From: Streptomyces uncialis
GTDB lineage: Bacteria > Actinomycetota > Actinomycetes > Streptomycetales > Streptomycetaceae
Assembly: GCF_036250755.1 (NCBI RefSeq)
Contig: NZ_CP109583.1
Location: 7,868,001 to 7,932,000 of the forward strand
Length of the DNA stretch: 64,000 nt
Direction: 5' to 3'
Part shown: piece after piece, positions 9,010 to 17,275 of the stretch
Layout of the letters: every line of letters begins with the position of its first letter
Position numbering within the stretch: position 1 is the stretch's first letter
Program-made: the position numbers and the translations under genes
The notes under the pieces: model-generated
Database searches by the model: none
What the model was told of the DNA's origin: nothing
The model's input: the letters and a program-made list of their open reading frames with translations, nothing else

Positions 9010-9054
9010 CAGAAGAAGTCCGGGGACCCTCCACGGTCCCGTTCCGAACTTCTG
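9010..9054 (+). promoter_or_regulatory. Candidate attenuator hairpin before EamA gene
   Basis: CAGAAG (9010-9015) pairs with CTTCTG (9049-9054), and the inner GGGACC (9023-9028) pairs with GGTCCC (9035-9040), leaving a 6-base loop. It sits between the leader peptide and the ribosome site at about 9061-9066. No T-run follows, so control of translation or of an alternative fold is as likely as termination. Confidence 0.45.
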
Positions 9055-9074
9055 CGAATCCGCGGAGAGATCAC

Positions 9075-10031
9075 GTGTCGAACACTGCCACCGGCCTGCC
9101 CGTAGGGCGAGGCCTCCTCTGTCTGATCATCGCCGGTGCCGCCTGGGGCACCGCGGGGGCCGCGGCGTCCCTGCTCTACCGCGTCAGCGACATGGGGCCC
9201 GTCGCCCTGTCCTTCTGGCGCTGCGCCGGCGGACTCGTCCTGCTGCTCGCCGTCCGGTTGCTGAGGCCGCGCGTACGCGTCGCCGCCGCGCCCGGGTCCC
9301 GGCGCCGTACGGCGCTCCGGGTCACCGCCACCGGTGTGGCCCTCGCGGTCTTCCAGACCTGCTACTTCGCGGCCGTCCAGGCCACCGGTCTCGCGGTGGC
9401 GACCGTGGTGACCATGGGCGCCGGTCCCGTACTGATCGCCTGCGGTGCCCGTGTCCTCCTGGGGGAGCGCCTCGGGCGCACCGGGACGCTCGCGGTCGGC
9501 GGGGCGCTCGCCGGTCTGGCGGTGCTCGTGCTCGGCGGGGGCGCCACGAGTGTCCGCCCGCTCGGGGTGCTGCTCGCGGTCGCCTCGGCGGGCGGTTACG
9601 CGGCCATGACCGTACTGACCCGCTGGTGGGGCCGCGGTGGCGGCGACCCGGTGGGCACGACCGTGGGCGCGTTCGCCGTCACGGCCGTCTGCCTGCTGCC
9701 GTTCGCCGTGCTCGAAGGGCTGGCCCCGCACACGGCCGAACCCCTTCGCGTCCTGGGCCTGCTGGTGTACGTCGCGGCGGTGCCGACCGCCCTCGCGTAC
9801 GCGCTGTACTTCGCGGGTGCCGCGGTCGTCCGGTCCGCGACCGTGTCGGTGATCATGCTGCTGGAACCGGTCGGCGCCGCGGTCATCGCGGTGGCCGTGC
9901 TGGGGGAGACCCTGACGCCCGCCACGGTCGCGGGCACCCTGCTGATGCTGGTCGCCGTGACGGGGCTGGCGGTCGCGGAGACCCGGGACGCCGCCGGGGC
10001 ACGGAAGGCGGCCGAGGCCGTACGGGTCTGA
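9075..10031 (+). CDS. EamA/DMT family exporter
   Basis: This 318-residue transporter has ten predicted helices in two EamA repeats. It opens [20 protein letters not shown] and carries the family hallmark [11 protein letters not shown] and a [19 protein letters not shown] segment near the end. GTG at 9075 has GGAGAG about 8 bases upstream. It is similar in type to the gene at 7771 but diverged. The leader peptide and hairpin upstream suggest it is induced by a small molecule or by ribosome stalling. Confidence 0.88.
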   Translation: MSNTATGLPVGRGLLCLIIAGAAWGTAGAAASLLYRVSDMGPVALSFWRCAGGLVLLLAVRLLRPRVRVAAAPGSRRRTALRVTATGVALAVFQTCYFAAVQATGLAVATVVTMGAGPVLIACGARVLLGERLGRTGTLAVGGALAGLAVLVLGGGATSVRPLGVLLAVASAGGYAAMTVLTRWWGRGGGDPVGTTVGAFAVTAVCLLPFAVLEGLAPHTAEPLRVLGLLVYVAAVPTALAYALYFAGAAVVRSATVSVIMLLEPVGAAVIAVAVLGETLTPATVAGTLLMLVAVTGLAVAETRDAAGARKAAEAVRV

Positions 10032-10117
10032 ACCCCCGGGCGCCGGGGACGGGGCGGAGGCGGGGCATCTGCCCGGTGCCGGGGGAACTGGGCGCGCGTG
10101 GCGCGGCCGTCCTCGGC

Positions 10118-10275
10118 ACCCGGTGGTCCGGAACGGGGTGGGACCGGTCCGGAACCGGTTCTCAGGGACGGGTGCGTCAAGGAACCGGTGGGCCCGGAAC
10201 CGGTGCCCAGGGACGGGTGGTACCGGTGGGCCCGGAACCGGTGCTCGGGGAGTGGGTGCGTCAGGAACCGCCGTG
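10118..10275. repeat. Degenerate GGAACCGGTG repeats
   Basis: The spacer between the EamA gene and the split-barrel gene holds several imperfect copies of GGAACCGGT, alternating with GGGACGGGTG or GGTGGGCCC. Many copies are near-palindromic (ACCGGT). The array resembles slipped tandem duplication. It lies just past the stop codons of two convergent genes and may affect termination. No gene was seen. Confidence 0.6.
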
Positions 10276-10290
10276 TCAGGAAGCGGTCGG

Positions 10291-10971
10291 TCAGGCGCCG
10301 TCGGGCCCAGGGAAGCGGGCCAGGTACTCCGGTACGGCGATCCCGTCCGCGAGGTCGTCGGCCGGGACGAGGGCACCGTACGCCTGCCGTACGGGCACCA
10401 CGCCCGTCCAGTGCGGCAGTCCGAGGTCCTCGGGCTCGTCGCCCGGTCCGCCCGCGCGGCACTTCGCCGAGACCTCGGCCAGGTCGAGCCTGAGCACGGC
10501 GGTGGACGCCAGTTCCTTGGCGTTCGCGGGCCGGGAGTCGGCGGAGCGGCCGGGTACGACATGGTCGACCAGCGCGTCGAGCGACACGCGCTTCTCCTCC
10601 GGGTCGGTCACCGGGTGGGCGATGCCCTGGACGACCACCGAGCGGTAGTTGATCGAGTGGTGGAACGCGGACCGCGCGAGGACCAGCCCGTCGACATGGG
10701 TGACGGTGACACAGACGGCGAGCCCCGGGTCGCCCTGGCCCGCCATCCGCAAGGGGCGCGATCCCGTGGAGCCGTGCACATAGAGGTGCTCGCCCACGCG
10801 CGCGTAGAGCGTGGGAAGCACGACCGGGGCGCCGTCACGGATGAATCCCAGATGGCAGACATAGGCGGCGTCGAGTATCGAGTGCACCACGGCACGGTCG
10901 TAGGACGCCCGCTCGCGGGAACGGGTCGGGACCGTGCGTCCCGTGGGGGTGTAGGCGGTCTGTTCCGGCAT
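10291..10971 (-). CDS. Pyridoxamine 5'-phosphate oxidase family (FMN split-barrel) protein
   Basis: This 226-residue protein has the FMN-binding split-barrel pattern. Examples are YDRAVVHSILDAAYVCHLGF, VVLPTLYARVGEHLYVHGS and VTVTHVDGLVLARSAFHHS. GAGGGAGA precedes the ATG. It is divergent from a MocR-type regulator, a common pairing for B6-related or flavin-dependent oxidoreductases. The shared 113-base spacer contains a palindrome over the regulator promoter. It is too diverged to be called PdxH; the substrate is unknown. Confidence 0.82.
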   Translation of the reverse strand: MPEQTAYTPTGRTVPTRSRERASYDRAVVHSILDAAYVCHLGFIRDGAPVVLPTLYARVGEHLYVHGSTGSRPLRMAGQGDPGLAVCVTVTHVDGLVLARSAFHHSINYRSVVVQGIAHPVTDPEEKRVSLDALVDHVVPGRSADSRPANAKELASTAVLRLDLAEVSAKCRAGGPGDEPEDLGLPHWTGVVPVRQAYGALVPADDLADGIAVPEYLARFPGPDGA

Positions 10972-11027
10972 GGCCGTCTCCCTCGTGCTGGTGCTGACCC
11001 GGGGGCCCGTCCGGCCGCTCCGGTCAC

Positions 11028-11056
11028 TTGCCGTCGTTATTGCACTAGTGCATAAT
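11028..11056 (+). promoter_or_regulatory. MocR gene promoter overlapped by palindromic operator
   Basis: TTGCCG at 11028-11033 and CATAAT at 11051-11056 are separated by exactly 17 bases, a good sigma-70-type promoter. The perfect palindrome TGCACTAGTGCA (11041-11052) overlaps the spacer and the -10 box. This suggests repression by the MocR protein itself. A related half, TTGTGCTAG, follows at 11062-11070. A start site near 11062 fits the GTG start at 11085. Confidence 0.65.
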
Positions 11057-11084
11057 GCTTTTTGTGCTAGGAGAATATCCCATC

Positions 11085-12395
11085 GTGGGCCGGAGCGCCG
11101 CCGACATCGCCCGCAGCGTCGAACGGGCGGTCACCGGGGGTGGCCTGGAGCCCGGTCAGCACCTCCCGCCCCTGCGCGCGCTGGCCGCGGAGCTCGGGGT
11201 GAACCCCAACACCGTCGCCGCCGCCTACCGCACCCTCCGGGAGCGCGGGGTGATCGAGACGGACGGGCGCCGCGGCAGCAAGGTCCGCGCCAGACCCGCG
11301 GTCACCGCGCGCGAGATGATCCACGCCGACGTACCCGCCGGGGTGCGCGATCTGTCCGACGGCAACCCCGATCCCGCGCTGCTGCCCCCGCTCACCGCCG
11401 CGTTCACGGCCGCCGCCTCCCACGCCGACGCCCGGCCGGTGCTGTACGGCGCCGACCCGGTCGACCCCGACCTCGGCGCGCTCACCCGCGCGGCCTTCGA
11501 CCGGGACGGGGTACCGGCGGGGCCGGTGGCCGTCACCTCCGGCTCGCTCGACGCCGTCGAGCGGGTGCTCGCCGCGCATCTGAGACCGGGCGACACCGTG
11601 GCCGTCGAGGACCCCGGCTGGGGCAGCCTGCTCGATCTCGTCCCCGCGCTCGGACTGCGCACGGTCCCCGTCGCCGTGGACGGTGAGGGGCCGCTCCCCG
11701 AGGAGACGGCACGGGCACTCGCCGAGGGCGCCCGTGCCCTGATCGTCACGGACCGCGCGCAGAACCCCACCGGTGCCGTCGTCACCCCCACGCGCGCGCG
11801 TGCCCTGCGCGGGATCCTCGCCGCCCACCCCGACGTACTGCTGATCGAGGACGACCACGGGCACGGGATCGTGGACCAGCCGCTGAGCCCGCTGGCCGGG
11901 GTCACCACGCACTGGGCGTTCCTGCGGTCCACCGCGAAGGCGTACGGCCCCGATCTGCGGGTCGCCGTGCTCACCGGTGACCCGGTCACCCTGGGCCGGG
12001 TGCAGGGCCGCCAGAGTCTCGGGCCGGGCTGGGTGAGCCTGCTCCAGCAGCGGGCCGTCGTCGGTCTGCTGCGCGCCGGCGCGGTGGACGCGCGCGAGGT
12101 CGCCGCCTCGTACGGGGCGCGGCGTACCGCGCTGATCGACGCGCTCGCCCGGCGGGGCGTCGGCGCGGGCGGGCACAGCGGGATGAACGTATGGGTGCCC
12201 GTCCCGGACGAGACGGGCGCGGTCGCGCGGCTGTTGCAGTCCGGCTGGGCGGTCGCCCCCGGGGCGCGCTTCCGCGCGCGCTCACCGCAGGGCGTACGGA
12301 TCACCGTCTCGTCGCTGACCGTCGACGACATGCCGTCCCTCGCCGGGGCGGTGGCCCACGCCGTGGCGCCCGCCCGCTCCCGCCGCTATATGTGA
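11085..12395 (+). CDS. MocR/PdxR-type GntR-aminotransferase transcriptional regulator
   Basis: This 436-residue chimera has an N-terminal GntR winged helix (residues about 5-70; LPPLRALAAELGVNPNTVAAAYRTL) fused to a class I aminotransferase domain. The expected PLP lysine falls in FLRSTAKAYGPDLRVAVL. GTG at 11085 is chosen because AGGAG at 11069-11073 precedes it and the predicted promoter lies upstream; the ATG at 11055 overlaps the -10 box. It is divergent from the split-barrel flavoprotein gene and probably controls it in response to PLP or an amine adduct (inference). Confidence 0.88.
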   Translation: MGRSAADIARSVERAVTGGGLEPGQHLPPLRALAAELGVNPNTVAAAYRTLRERGVIETDGRRGSKVRARPAVTAREMIHADVPAGVRDLSDGNPDPALLPPLTAAFTAAASHADARPVLYGADPVDPDLGALTRAAFDRDGVPAGPVAVTSGSLDAVERVLAAHLRPGDTVAVEDPGWGSLLDLVPALGLRTVPVAVDGEGPLPEETARALAEGARALIVTDRAQNPTGAVVTPTRARALRGILAAHPDVLLIEDDHGHGIVDQPLSPLAGVTTHWAFLRSTAKAYGPDLRVAVLTGDPVTLGRVQGRQSLGPGWVSLLQQRAVVGLLRAGAVDAREVAASYGARRTALIDALARRGVGAGGHSGMNVWVPVPDETGAVARLLQSGWAVAPGARFRARSPQGVRITVSSLTVDDMPSLAGAVAHAVAPARSRRYM

Positions 12396-12460
12396 CCGTC
12401 CGCTGCCGCGGCTCCTGGTGAGGTGGCCCCACGATGCCGTCGGCGGCGAGGTCATGGGGG

Positions 12461-12498
12461 AAGGCGGTCCCGAGGAGGACTCTCCTCGGGACCGCCTT
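12461..12498. terminator. Bidirectional terminator hairpin
   Basis: The arms at 12461-12477 and 12482-12498 (AAGGCGGTCCCGAGGAG and its complement) form a perfect 17-bp stem with a 4-base loop. It lies between the convergent MocR and M4 protease genes. Confidence 0.85.
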
Positions 12499-12532
12499 GC
12501 CGGGTCAGGTGCGGACAGGCGGGGCCGCTGGG

Positions 12533-14557
12533 TCAGAAGTGCAGTGTCCAGCTGTTGATGTACCCGCCGGGGTAGGCGTACTCCCAGCCGCGCGCACGCA
12601 GCTTCCAGGTGCCGTTGGCGGTCTCTGAGGACGCGTCCACGGCGACTGTGGCGATGTAGGGGTTGCCCTCCAACCCGCCGCCGCTCGCCAGTGGGTAGGC
12701 GGTTCCGTCCGGGGCCACCAGTTCGAGCTGTGCGTTCGGGTTCCCGATGGTGTGCACATCGATCAGGAGGATGCTGGGCGCGTTGCCGGGGACACCGGTG
12801 ACGGTGATCGGTGACTCGGCGACGGCGGGCGGCGTGGGCATGGGGACATCGGCGGAGTTGGTGAAGGCCGGGCCGGGCGGCCGGGGGGTGGGGTTGCTGG
12901 GGCGGGTGCCGACGTTGACGGCGCCCCAGGCGTCCCGCACATTGAGGTGGACGGCCGAGTTCGCCCCGTAGAGGTCCGCCGCGGCGGACAGGGTGGCGGC
13001 CCGGGCGCCGGCGTAGTCGGTGGTGGAGGTCATGTAAACGGTCAGGGCGCGGTACCAGATGCGCTCGGCGGCAGCCCGGCCGATCGGGGTGACCGGCAGG
13101 GCGTCATGGGTGGGGCTGTCGTAGGAGACCCCGTTGATCGTCTTGGCGCCGCTGCCCTCGGAGGCCAGATAGAACCAGTGGACGGCCGGGCCCGCCATGT
13201 ACCGCCCGTTCGTGCTGGACGCGAGGCGCGGGTGCCAGTAGTCGGCGGTCCATCCCGGTGCGGACGGCCGGTCCATCTGGCGCACATGACGGTTGAGACC
13301 GCCGACGTCGACCTTCTCGCCGGTCAGGTAGTCGCCCACGTCCTGGCTGTTGCCCGCGTGGAACTCCACGGCGGCGCCGAAGATGTCAGCGGTCGCCTCG
13401 GCCAGCCCGCCGGACTCGCCGTAGTAGCTGAGCCTGGCGGTGTTGTTGATGAGGCCGTGCGCGAATTCATGGGCCGTGACGTCGATGGAGGTGTAGGGCG
13501 TCGTGCCGTCGTGCCCGTGGGTCACACAGAAGCAGGAGTCCTGCCAGGAGGCCCCGCGGATGCCCGTCCGGTGGACCCGGGAGCTCGCCCCGTCGCCGTC
13601 GTTGCGTACGCCGTACCTTTCGTGCACCTGGGCGAAGTAGTCCCAGTTGACCTGGGCGCCGTAGGCGGCGTCCACGGCGTCGGTCTGCTGGCTCGCCGAG
13701 GTGCCGTCGCCCCATACGCCATCGGTGTCGGTGAGGAGTTTGCCGGGGCCGTCGCCGGACCACACACCCGTGACGTCGTAGGTCCGATGACTGCCGCGTT
13801 CCGTGTCGGTCATGTTGTGGAGCGTGCCGAACTTGGAGGTGCCGAGGGCGACCTGACCGCTGTGCCTGCTGTGGCCGACGCCGGTGTACCTGTTCACCGC
13901 GTCGTGGCTGTACAGCTCGGCACCCGTGGTGGCGTCGGTGATCACATGCAGTTCGCTGGGTCCGTTGTCGGGCAGGGTGCCCCGCACGACCGTCTCCCAG
14001 GCGAGGACGGGTCGGCCGGAGGCGGCCCAGACCACGGCGCGTGGCTTCTTGTCGAGGACGGCGTCCTTGGTGCCCTCCCCCTCGGCCTTCGCCAGGGAGG
14101 ACCTGGTGGCCGTGGCGGCGCTACGGGCGGGGGTCGTGCGGGGAACGGTGACCCGGGCCTTGGTCGCCCTGGTCACGCCCTTGGTCGCGCCGGACGCCGT
14201 GGTGTGGACGACCAGGTCACCGCCCAGGACGGGTAAGCCGTCGTAGGTGCGCTCGTAGCGGGTGTGCACCGAGCCGTCGGCGTCCTGGAGCACACTGCGC
14301 GGCAGCAGCCTCTCCTTGGGGCCCAGACCGAGTGCGGTCGCCGTCCCGGCGCGGTCGGCCGTGGCCCGCGCGAGCAGTTCCGTCTGCCGCTCGGGTGCGA
14401 GCTTCACCGGCAGGGCGCCGGCACGCGGCTGGGGCCCCGGCGAGCCGGGCCGGGCGGGCGCGGCCCCGGCCGTACCGGAGGGCACGGCCACGGCGATCAG
14501 CGCGACACCTGCGAGCAGGGCTCCAGCGGCCGAGGCCCTGCGGGGAAACCGTCTCAT
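12533..14557 (-). CDS. Secreted M4 family metalloprotease with C-terminal P domain
   Basis: This 674-residue exoprotease begins MRRFPRRASAAGALLAGVAL, a clear Sec signal peptide. A PepSY/FTP-type propeptide follows (about 45-230). The thermolysin-like catalytic domain holds HEFAH near residue 363 as the zinc motif and GGLAEATADIF about 25 residues on as the third ligand. An NPT/PRP-rich linker leads to a proprotein-convertase P domain (about 560-674) ending INSWTLHF. ATG at 14557 has AAGGAG 7 bases upstream. The enzyme would degrade extracellular protein. The next gene is a divergent AraC regulator. Confidence 0.92.
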   Translation of the reverse strand: MRRFPRRASAAGALLAGVALIAVAVPSGTAGAAPARPGSPGPQPRAGALPVKLAPERQTELLARATADRAGTATALGLGPKERLLPRSVLQDADGSVHTRYERTYDGLPVLGGDLVVHTTASGATKGVTRATKARVTVPRTTPARSAATATRSSLAKAEGEGTKDAVLDKKPRAVVWAASGRPVLAWETVVRGTLPDNGPSELHVITDATTGAELYSHDAVNRYTGVGHSRHSGQVALGTSKFGTLHNMTDTERGSHRTYDVTGVWSGDGPGKLLTDTDGVWGDGTSASQQTDAVDAAYGAQVNWDYFAQVHERYGVRNDGDGASSRVHRTGIRGASWQDSCFCVTHGHDGTTPYTSIDVTAHEFAHGLINNTARLSYYGESGGLAEATADIFGAAVEFHAGNSQDVGDYLTGEKVDVGGLNRHVRQMDRPSAPGWTADYWHPRLASSTNGRYMAGPAVHWFYLASEGSGAKTINGVSYDSPTHDALPVTPIGRAAAERIWYRALTVYMTSTTDYAGARAATLSAAADLYGANSAVHLNVRDAWGAVNVGTRPSNPTPRPPGPAFTNSADVPMPTPPAVAESPITVTGVPGNAPSILLIDVHTIGNPNAQLELVAPDGTAYPLASGGGLEGNPYIATVAVDASSETANGTWKLRARGWEYAYPGGYINSWTLHF

Positions 14558-15148
14558 ATCGAACTCCTTGCGCGCCGGCCGTCTGTCACGGCCGGGACAG
14601 GACCCGCCGACGGGGTGTGCCGGACGGGCAGAGATTCCGGTGCGGTGTGCCGTCGGCTCCCTTCCGAAGGGCTCGGAGTCCGGGTGGCCCCGTGGTGCGC
14701 GAGTGACGCGCTCCGGCTCGGGGGACCACCGGGTCGGGAGGAGATCGGTACGGCGGGAAGCGTGACACCGCTGGGAGCCGTGCGCCAGAAGGGGCACCGG
14801 AGGCTTGGCCGTATCCCACTCGTGGCGCGGGACGGGCGGCGTGGGAGCCGCACCTGTCCGGAGGTGGTCGCACGCTTCCCGGGTGACCCGGGCCGCGAGG
14901 AGGGGGCATCCGTACGGGTACTGGCCGGAAGGGTTCGCGCGCGTGGAAAGGTTCGCAGCTGTGTGGACGGGTTCGCGGCGGCAGCGGGAAGGGGGACGGC
15001 GGCGCGGCGTGGCTCCGTCCCCCTTCCCGCGGACGACGGCGGCGCGGCGCGGCTCCGTCGCTCACCGGGGAGCCGCCCGGAACCGCTCGCCGGTGCATCG
15101 CGGTCCGGGGCGGGGGCGCCGGTGCGGGCCGCGGATAGACTCGTCGCC
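14558..15148. other. Intergenic region with hairpin and short direct repeat
   Basis: This divergent spacer of 591 bases lies between the M4 protease and AraC genes. GGGAAGGGGGACGG (14986-14999) pairs with its complement at 15015-15028. A near-exact repeat, ACGGCGGCGCGGCG(T/C)GGCTCCGTC, occurs at about 14995 and again at about 15035. TAGACT just before the AraC ATG is a plausible -10 for a leaderless message. No gene is supported. Confidence 0.5.
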
Positions 15149-16024
15149 ATGGTTCGATCGTCCTGCGGTGAGGCGACCCCCGGGATGTGGCGGCGCGAGG
15201 CGGGCACCGCGATGCGCCGGGCCCCGGCGCTGCCGGAGGGGACGGCGGCCCCGTTCGCCATCGTCGCCGGGTTCCATGTTCCCCCCGTCCCCACGGAGTG
15301 GGCGCCGCACGCGCACGCCATGCACGAACTCGTCTGGGTACGCGGCGGAACGCTGACGTCCCGGGTGGGGGACCGTGTCTTCACCGTGTTCGAGGGGTGC
15401 GGGCTGTGGATGCCCGCCGGAGTGGTGCACGGGGGCCGGGCGACGGCGGGTGCGAAGTTCCATGACGCCTTCTTCGCCCCCGACCGCACGCCGTTCGCGT
15501 TCGGGGAGCCGAAGGCGATCGAGATGACGCCGTTGCTCCAGTCGCTGCTGACCCATCTGTCCCGTGGGGATCTCGACACGGAGGCCAGGGCGCGCGCGGA
15601 GTCGGTCGTGTTCGACGTGATCCAGCCGTCGGAGCGCCAAGTCGCGTTGCGGCTGCCGGGGGACACCCGGATCGACGCGATCGCCGAAGCCCTGCTGGAC
15701 GATCCCGGCGACAGCCGTTCGCTGGAGGAGTGGGCCCGGTCGCTGGGGATCAGCGACCGCACGATCACCCGTGCTTTCCGTCACACGACAGGGCTCTCCT
15801 TCGCCCGGTGGCGGCAGATGCTGCGGGTGCACCGGGCGCTGATGCTCCTCTCCGACGGCTTCGACGTGATGACGGTTTCGGACACGCTCGGCTACGCGCA
15901 GCCCAGTTCCTTCATCGCGGCGTTCCGGCGGGTCATGGGAACCACGCCCGGCGCGTTCTTCGACACGACCGCCGGTGACCCCGGCGATGTCCGAAATCCC
16001 GTATCGGGTGTCCCGGACTCCTGA
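15149..16024 (+). CDS. AraC family transcriptional regulator
   Basis: This 291-residue regulator has an N-terminal cupin-like sensor (VPTEWAPHAHAMHELVWVRGG, WMPAGVVHGG) and a C-terminal pair of helix-turn-helix motifs. The pair is LEEWARSLGISDRTITRAFRH, then FDVMTVSDTLGYAQPSSFIA and FRRVMGTTPGAFF. ATG at 15149 lies 8 bases after TAGACT, suggesting a leaderless transcript. The open frame continues far upstream but loses coding character there. The siderophore operon begins about 170 bases downstream, so it may regulate iron uptake, by position only. Confidence 0.88.
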   Translation: MVRSSCGEATPGMWRREAGTAMRRAPALPEGTAAPFAIVAGFHVPPVPTEWAPHAHAMHELVWVRGGTLTSRVGDRVFTVFEGCGLWMPAGVVHGGRATAGAKFHDAFFAPDRTPFAFGEPKAIEMTPLLQSLLTHLSRGDLDTEARARAESVVFDVIQPSERQVALRLPGDTRIDAIAEALLDDPGDSRSLEEWARSLGISDRTITRAFRHTTGLSFARWRQMLRVHRALMLLSDGFDVMTVSDTLGYAQPSSFIAAFRRVMGTTPGAFFDTTAGDPGDVRNPVSGVPDS

Positions 16025-16044
16025 TTGTCGACTCGGCAAGCGGA

Positions 16045-16080
16045 ATATAACCTTCACGGAGTTAGGTGACCCTTAGTTGG
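16045..16080 (+). promoter_or_regulatory. Candidate iron box (DmdR/IdeR type) at siderophore operon
   Basis: A TATAAC -10-like hexamer (16045-16050) is followed by the 19-mer TTAGGTGACCCTTAGTTGG at 16062-16080. Its left half matches the Streptomyces iron-box consensus almost fully; by my alignment 13 of 19 positions agree overall and the right half is weak. The position, just after the presumed start site and before a siderophore ABC operon, suits iron repression. Confidence 0.5.
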
Positions 16081-16190
16081 TGCTCGCCGTGAACGGTGCT
16101 CCCTGCCGTACACGGGGAGTCGCGGCCCGGCCGGTGCAGGCCGGACGGAGGGTGCCGCAGTCCTTGCCCCTCCGACCGTCCGGACCCTCG

Positions 16191-17054
16191 ATGTTCACAA
16201 GCCCCTTCCGGCGCGCCGACCGCCCCGCGGTCGACCCCACCGCGCCGGCCGCCGCCCTCCACGGGCACGACCTGGTGCTGCGGTACGGCGGTGAGCCCGT
16301 GGTCCACGGTGTCTCGATCACCCTGGAACCCGGCCGCGCGACCGCGCTGGTGGGGCCGAACGGCAGCGGGAAGTCCACGCTGCTGCGCGCGCTCTCCCGG
16401 CTGCACCGGGTGGACGGCGGCCGGGTCACGCTCGGCCCTCTCGGCGGGCCGTCCGAGCGTGACGCGGCCCTGCTCAGCTCCCGCCGGTTCGCCCGCGAGG
16501 TCACGCTGTTCTCCCAGTCGAGGCCCGCGCCCCAAGGGCTGACGGTCACGGAGGTCGTGTCGTTCGGACGCCATCCCTACCGGCACGGCTTCGGCGGAAC
16601 GACCTCCGAGGACCGGACCGCCGTCGACCGCGCCATGGGTATCACCGGCGTACGGGACATGGCGGGCCGGCCGGTCGGGGAACTCTCCGGCGGCGAGATG
16701 CAGCGGGTCTGGCTCGCGGCCTGCCTGGCCCAGGACACCGGCGTCGTGCTGCTGGACGAACCGACCAACCACCTGGACCTGCGCTACCAGATCGAGACGC
16801 TCGACCTGATACGCGATCTCGTCGAGGAGCACGGCATCGCGGTCGGGGTCGTGCTGCACGACCTGGACCAGGCGTCCCGGGTCGCGGACACCCTGGTCCT
16901 GATGCGCTCCGGCCGGGTGCACGCGGCGGGCGCGCCCGCCGATGTCCTCACCGCCGAGAACATCGGCGAGGTCTACGAGGTCCGGGTCGAGGTCGGTACC
17001 GATCCCCGCACCGGCCGTCTCCGTATCGACCCGCTCGGGCGGCACTCCTCCTGA
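16191..17054 (+). CDS. Iron-siderophore ABC transporter ATP-binding protein
   Basis: This 287-residue FecE/FhuC-type ATPase has a Walker A GPNGSGKST near residue 63, a Q-loop region, the signature LSGGEMQRVWLA, a Walker B VVLLDEPTNHLDL and an H-loop VVLHDLDQAS. Its FRRADRPAV tail precedes the core. ATG at 16191 gives the usual family length; upstream in-frame TTG/GTG starts would add about 38 arginine-rich residues. It is first in the uptake operon and energises the double permease encoded at 18337. Confidence 0.88.
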   Translation: MFTSPFRRADRPAVDPTAPAAALHGHDLVLRYGGEPVVHGVSITLEPGRATALVGPNGSGKSTLLRALSRLHRVDGGRVTLGPLGGPSERDAALLSSRRFAREVTLFSQSRPAPQGLTVTEVVSFGRHPYRHGFGGTTSEDRTAVDRAMGITGVRDMAGRPVGELSGGEMQRVWLAACLAQDTGVVLLDEPTNHLDLRYQIETLDLIRDLVEEHGIAVGVVLHDLDQASRVADTLVLMRSGRVHAAGAPADVLTAENIGEVYEVRVEVGTDPRTGRLRIDPLGRHSS

Positions 17055-17275
17055 CGCGGGACGTCCGCCCCCGCTGGACCGCAGGGCGTCCGCCCCGCTG
17101 AACCAGGACATCCGCCCCCCGCTCGGGCGGCCCTCCTCCGGAACGGACCAGCCCGACCCGCTCGGGCGGCCCTCCGCCCGGAGCGGGTCCTGACCGGCCG
17201 CGGCGGCACGCCCCGAGGCGGGACACCCGCCCCCTCCCACGAACCCCAGACGAACCGCAAGAAAGAGGACCCTTC

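Noticed and set aside
8463..10562. 699-codon minus-strand frame over two EamA genes and the leader
   Set aside because: Its composition is low-complexity (Pro/Arg/Gly), and it overlaps clear transporter genes on the plus strand.
14264..15148. Long N-terminal extension of the AraC regulator frame
   Set aside because: The extension lies antisense to the M4 protease start, has no conserved motif, and the AraC cupin begins after 15149.
17055..17275. Repeated GCTCGGGCGGCCCTCC blocks as a regulatory array
   Set aside because: Two imperfect copies only, in very GC-rich spacer; more likely simple slippage than a binding array.
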